A DNA stretch of 6,832 bases, taken from Gemmatimonadota bacterium. Its GTDB lineage: Bacteria > Gemmatimonadota > Gemmatimonadetes > Longimicrobiales > Gaopeijiaceae. Made by a program: the position numbers and the translations under genes. The first letter of the stretch is position 1, and each line of letters opens with the position of its first letter. The notes beneath the pieces are model-generated. The model did not search any database. It was not told the DNA's origin and saw only the letters and a list, made by a program, of their open reading frames with translations. Of the stretch, positions 6,617-6,832 are shown piece by piece. The stretch lies in the NCBI GenBank assembly GCA_015492755.1, contig WGEM01000057.1, positions 1 to 6,832 of the forward strand, in the 5' to 3' direction.

Positions 6617-6646
6617 AAGGTAGAAACAGGGCGACCCCGGACGCAA
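6617..6646 (-). promoter_or_regulatory. Weak sigma-70-like promoter candidate upstream of the small TPR gene
   Basis: On the minus strand TTGCGT (6641-6646) and TACCTT (6617-6622) are separated by 18 bases, giving a TTG-type -35 and a TAnnnT -10. Transcription would begin near 6609, about 28 bases before the ATG at 6581. The match is partial and the placement rests on position as much as on sequence. Confidence 0.25.
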
Positions 6647-6664
6647 CGGCGCGGCACCGCGCCG
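6647..6664 (-). terminator. GC-rich hairpin after the first gene, candidate terminator
   Basis: CGGCGCGG, two bases, then CCGCGCCG form a perfect inverted repeat of 8-base arms, starting five bases past the stop codon at 6670. The minus-strand sequence after it is TTGCGTCC, so a real U-tract is lacking. It could terminate weakly, protect the 3' end, or simply reflect the base composition. Confidence 0.35.
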
Positions 6665-6669
6665 CGGGC

Positions 6670-6832
6670 TCAGGGCATGGGACCCCGCTGAGCCACCAGG
6701 GTGCCGCCCTCCGCCGCCAGCACCTCCAGACCTGCCGCCTCCGCCACCGCCGGATCCGGGGACGCAGCGTCGGAGGAGACGACGACGACGCGGCCCCGCG
6801 GCACGGTGACCCGCGCCGCCTCCGCCACCGCC
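6670..6832 (-). CDS. C-terminal end of an unidentified protein, possibly a SAM methyltransferase
   Basis: The last 53 or so codons of a gene enter from the right edge and end in TGA at 6670-6672. The readable residues begin AVAEAARVTVPRGRVVVVSS and finish GLEVLAAEGGTLVAQRGPMP. The pattern helix, Pro-Arg-Gly-Arg turn, strand VVVVSS, then a short strand, turn and strand resembles the end of class I SAM-dependent methyltransferases (compare the common EAARVLRPGGRLVVV). The fragment is too short to be sure. The other two minus-strand frames give Gly/Arg-rich low-complexity sequence, so this frame is the best choice. It is followed by a hairpin and is probably in a separate unit from the TPR gene. 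Confidence 0.6.
   Translation of the reverse strand, partial: AVAEAARVTVPRGRVVVVSSDAASPDPAVAEAAGLEVLAAEGGTLVAQRGPMP

Noticed and set aside
1..6832. Defence island, CRISPR, toxin-antitoxin, prophage or insertion sequence
   Set aside because: No repeat array, transposase, integrase, inverted-repeat ends or toxin-like small gene pair was seen. The macro domain alone, without a NADAR, DarT or sirtuin-like partner, is not enough to propose a defence system.

Overview
This is a GC-rich bacterial window in which every convincing gene lies on the minus strand, so the biological order runs from the high coordinates to the low ones. It reads as an ordinary, tightly packed chromosomal stretch. No mobile element, CRISPR array, tRNA or rRNA was seen. 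The compact operon, the very high third-position GC and the gene mix (long-chain acyl-CoA synthetase, CutA, TPR proteins, macro domain, transglutaminase-like protein, ABC ATPase) would fit a Gemmatimonadota-like or other high-GC free-living bacterium. That is an impression only, because no marker gene is present.

Layout in order of transcription: (1) the C-terminal end of an unidentified gene, possibly a methyltransferase, enters from the right edge and stops at 6670. (2) A short gap (6582-6669) holds a GC-rich hairpin and a weak promoter-like pair, and probably separates two transcription units. (3) A 152-aa TPR protein (6581-6123) is followed 15 bp later by a GTG-started OsmC-family protein (6107-5688). 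(4) A 70-bp gap holds an 8-bp-stem hairpin and a 12-bp palindrome. (5) A five-gene run with very short spacings or overlaps follows: long-chain acyl-CoA synthetase (5617-3764), CutA (3757-3410), a 352-aa TPR protein with a disordered Pro/Ala-rich N-terminus (3392-2334), a divergent macro-domain protein (2337-1804) and a membrane-anchored transglutaminase-like protein (1803-247). (6) An ABC transporter ATPase begins at 250 and leaves the window at its left edge.

The junctions are close enough to imply translational coupling: ATGA at 2334-2337, GTGA at 247-250, TAG directly abutting ATG at 1803/1804, and a possible GTGA at 3410-3413. No stretch over 300 bp lacks a gene.

Functionally, the transglutaminase-like protein and the ABC ATPase are the pair most likely to work together, probably at the cell envelope. 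The acyl-CoA synthetase activates fatty acids for degradation or lipid synthesis. CutA, OsmC and the macro-domain protein are small accessory proteins of general physiology, and the TPR proteins are probable scaffolds. I see no clear evidence of a novel defence or mobile system. The most unusual items are the macro domain without the usual Asn-rich ligand motif and the transglutaminase/ABC coupling.
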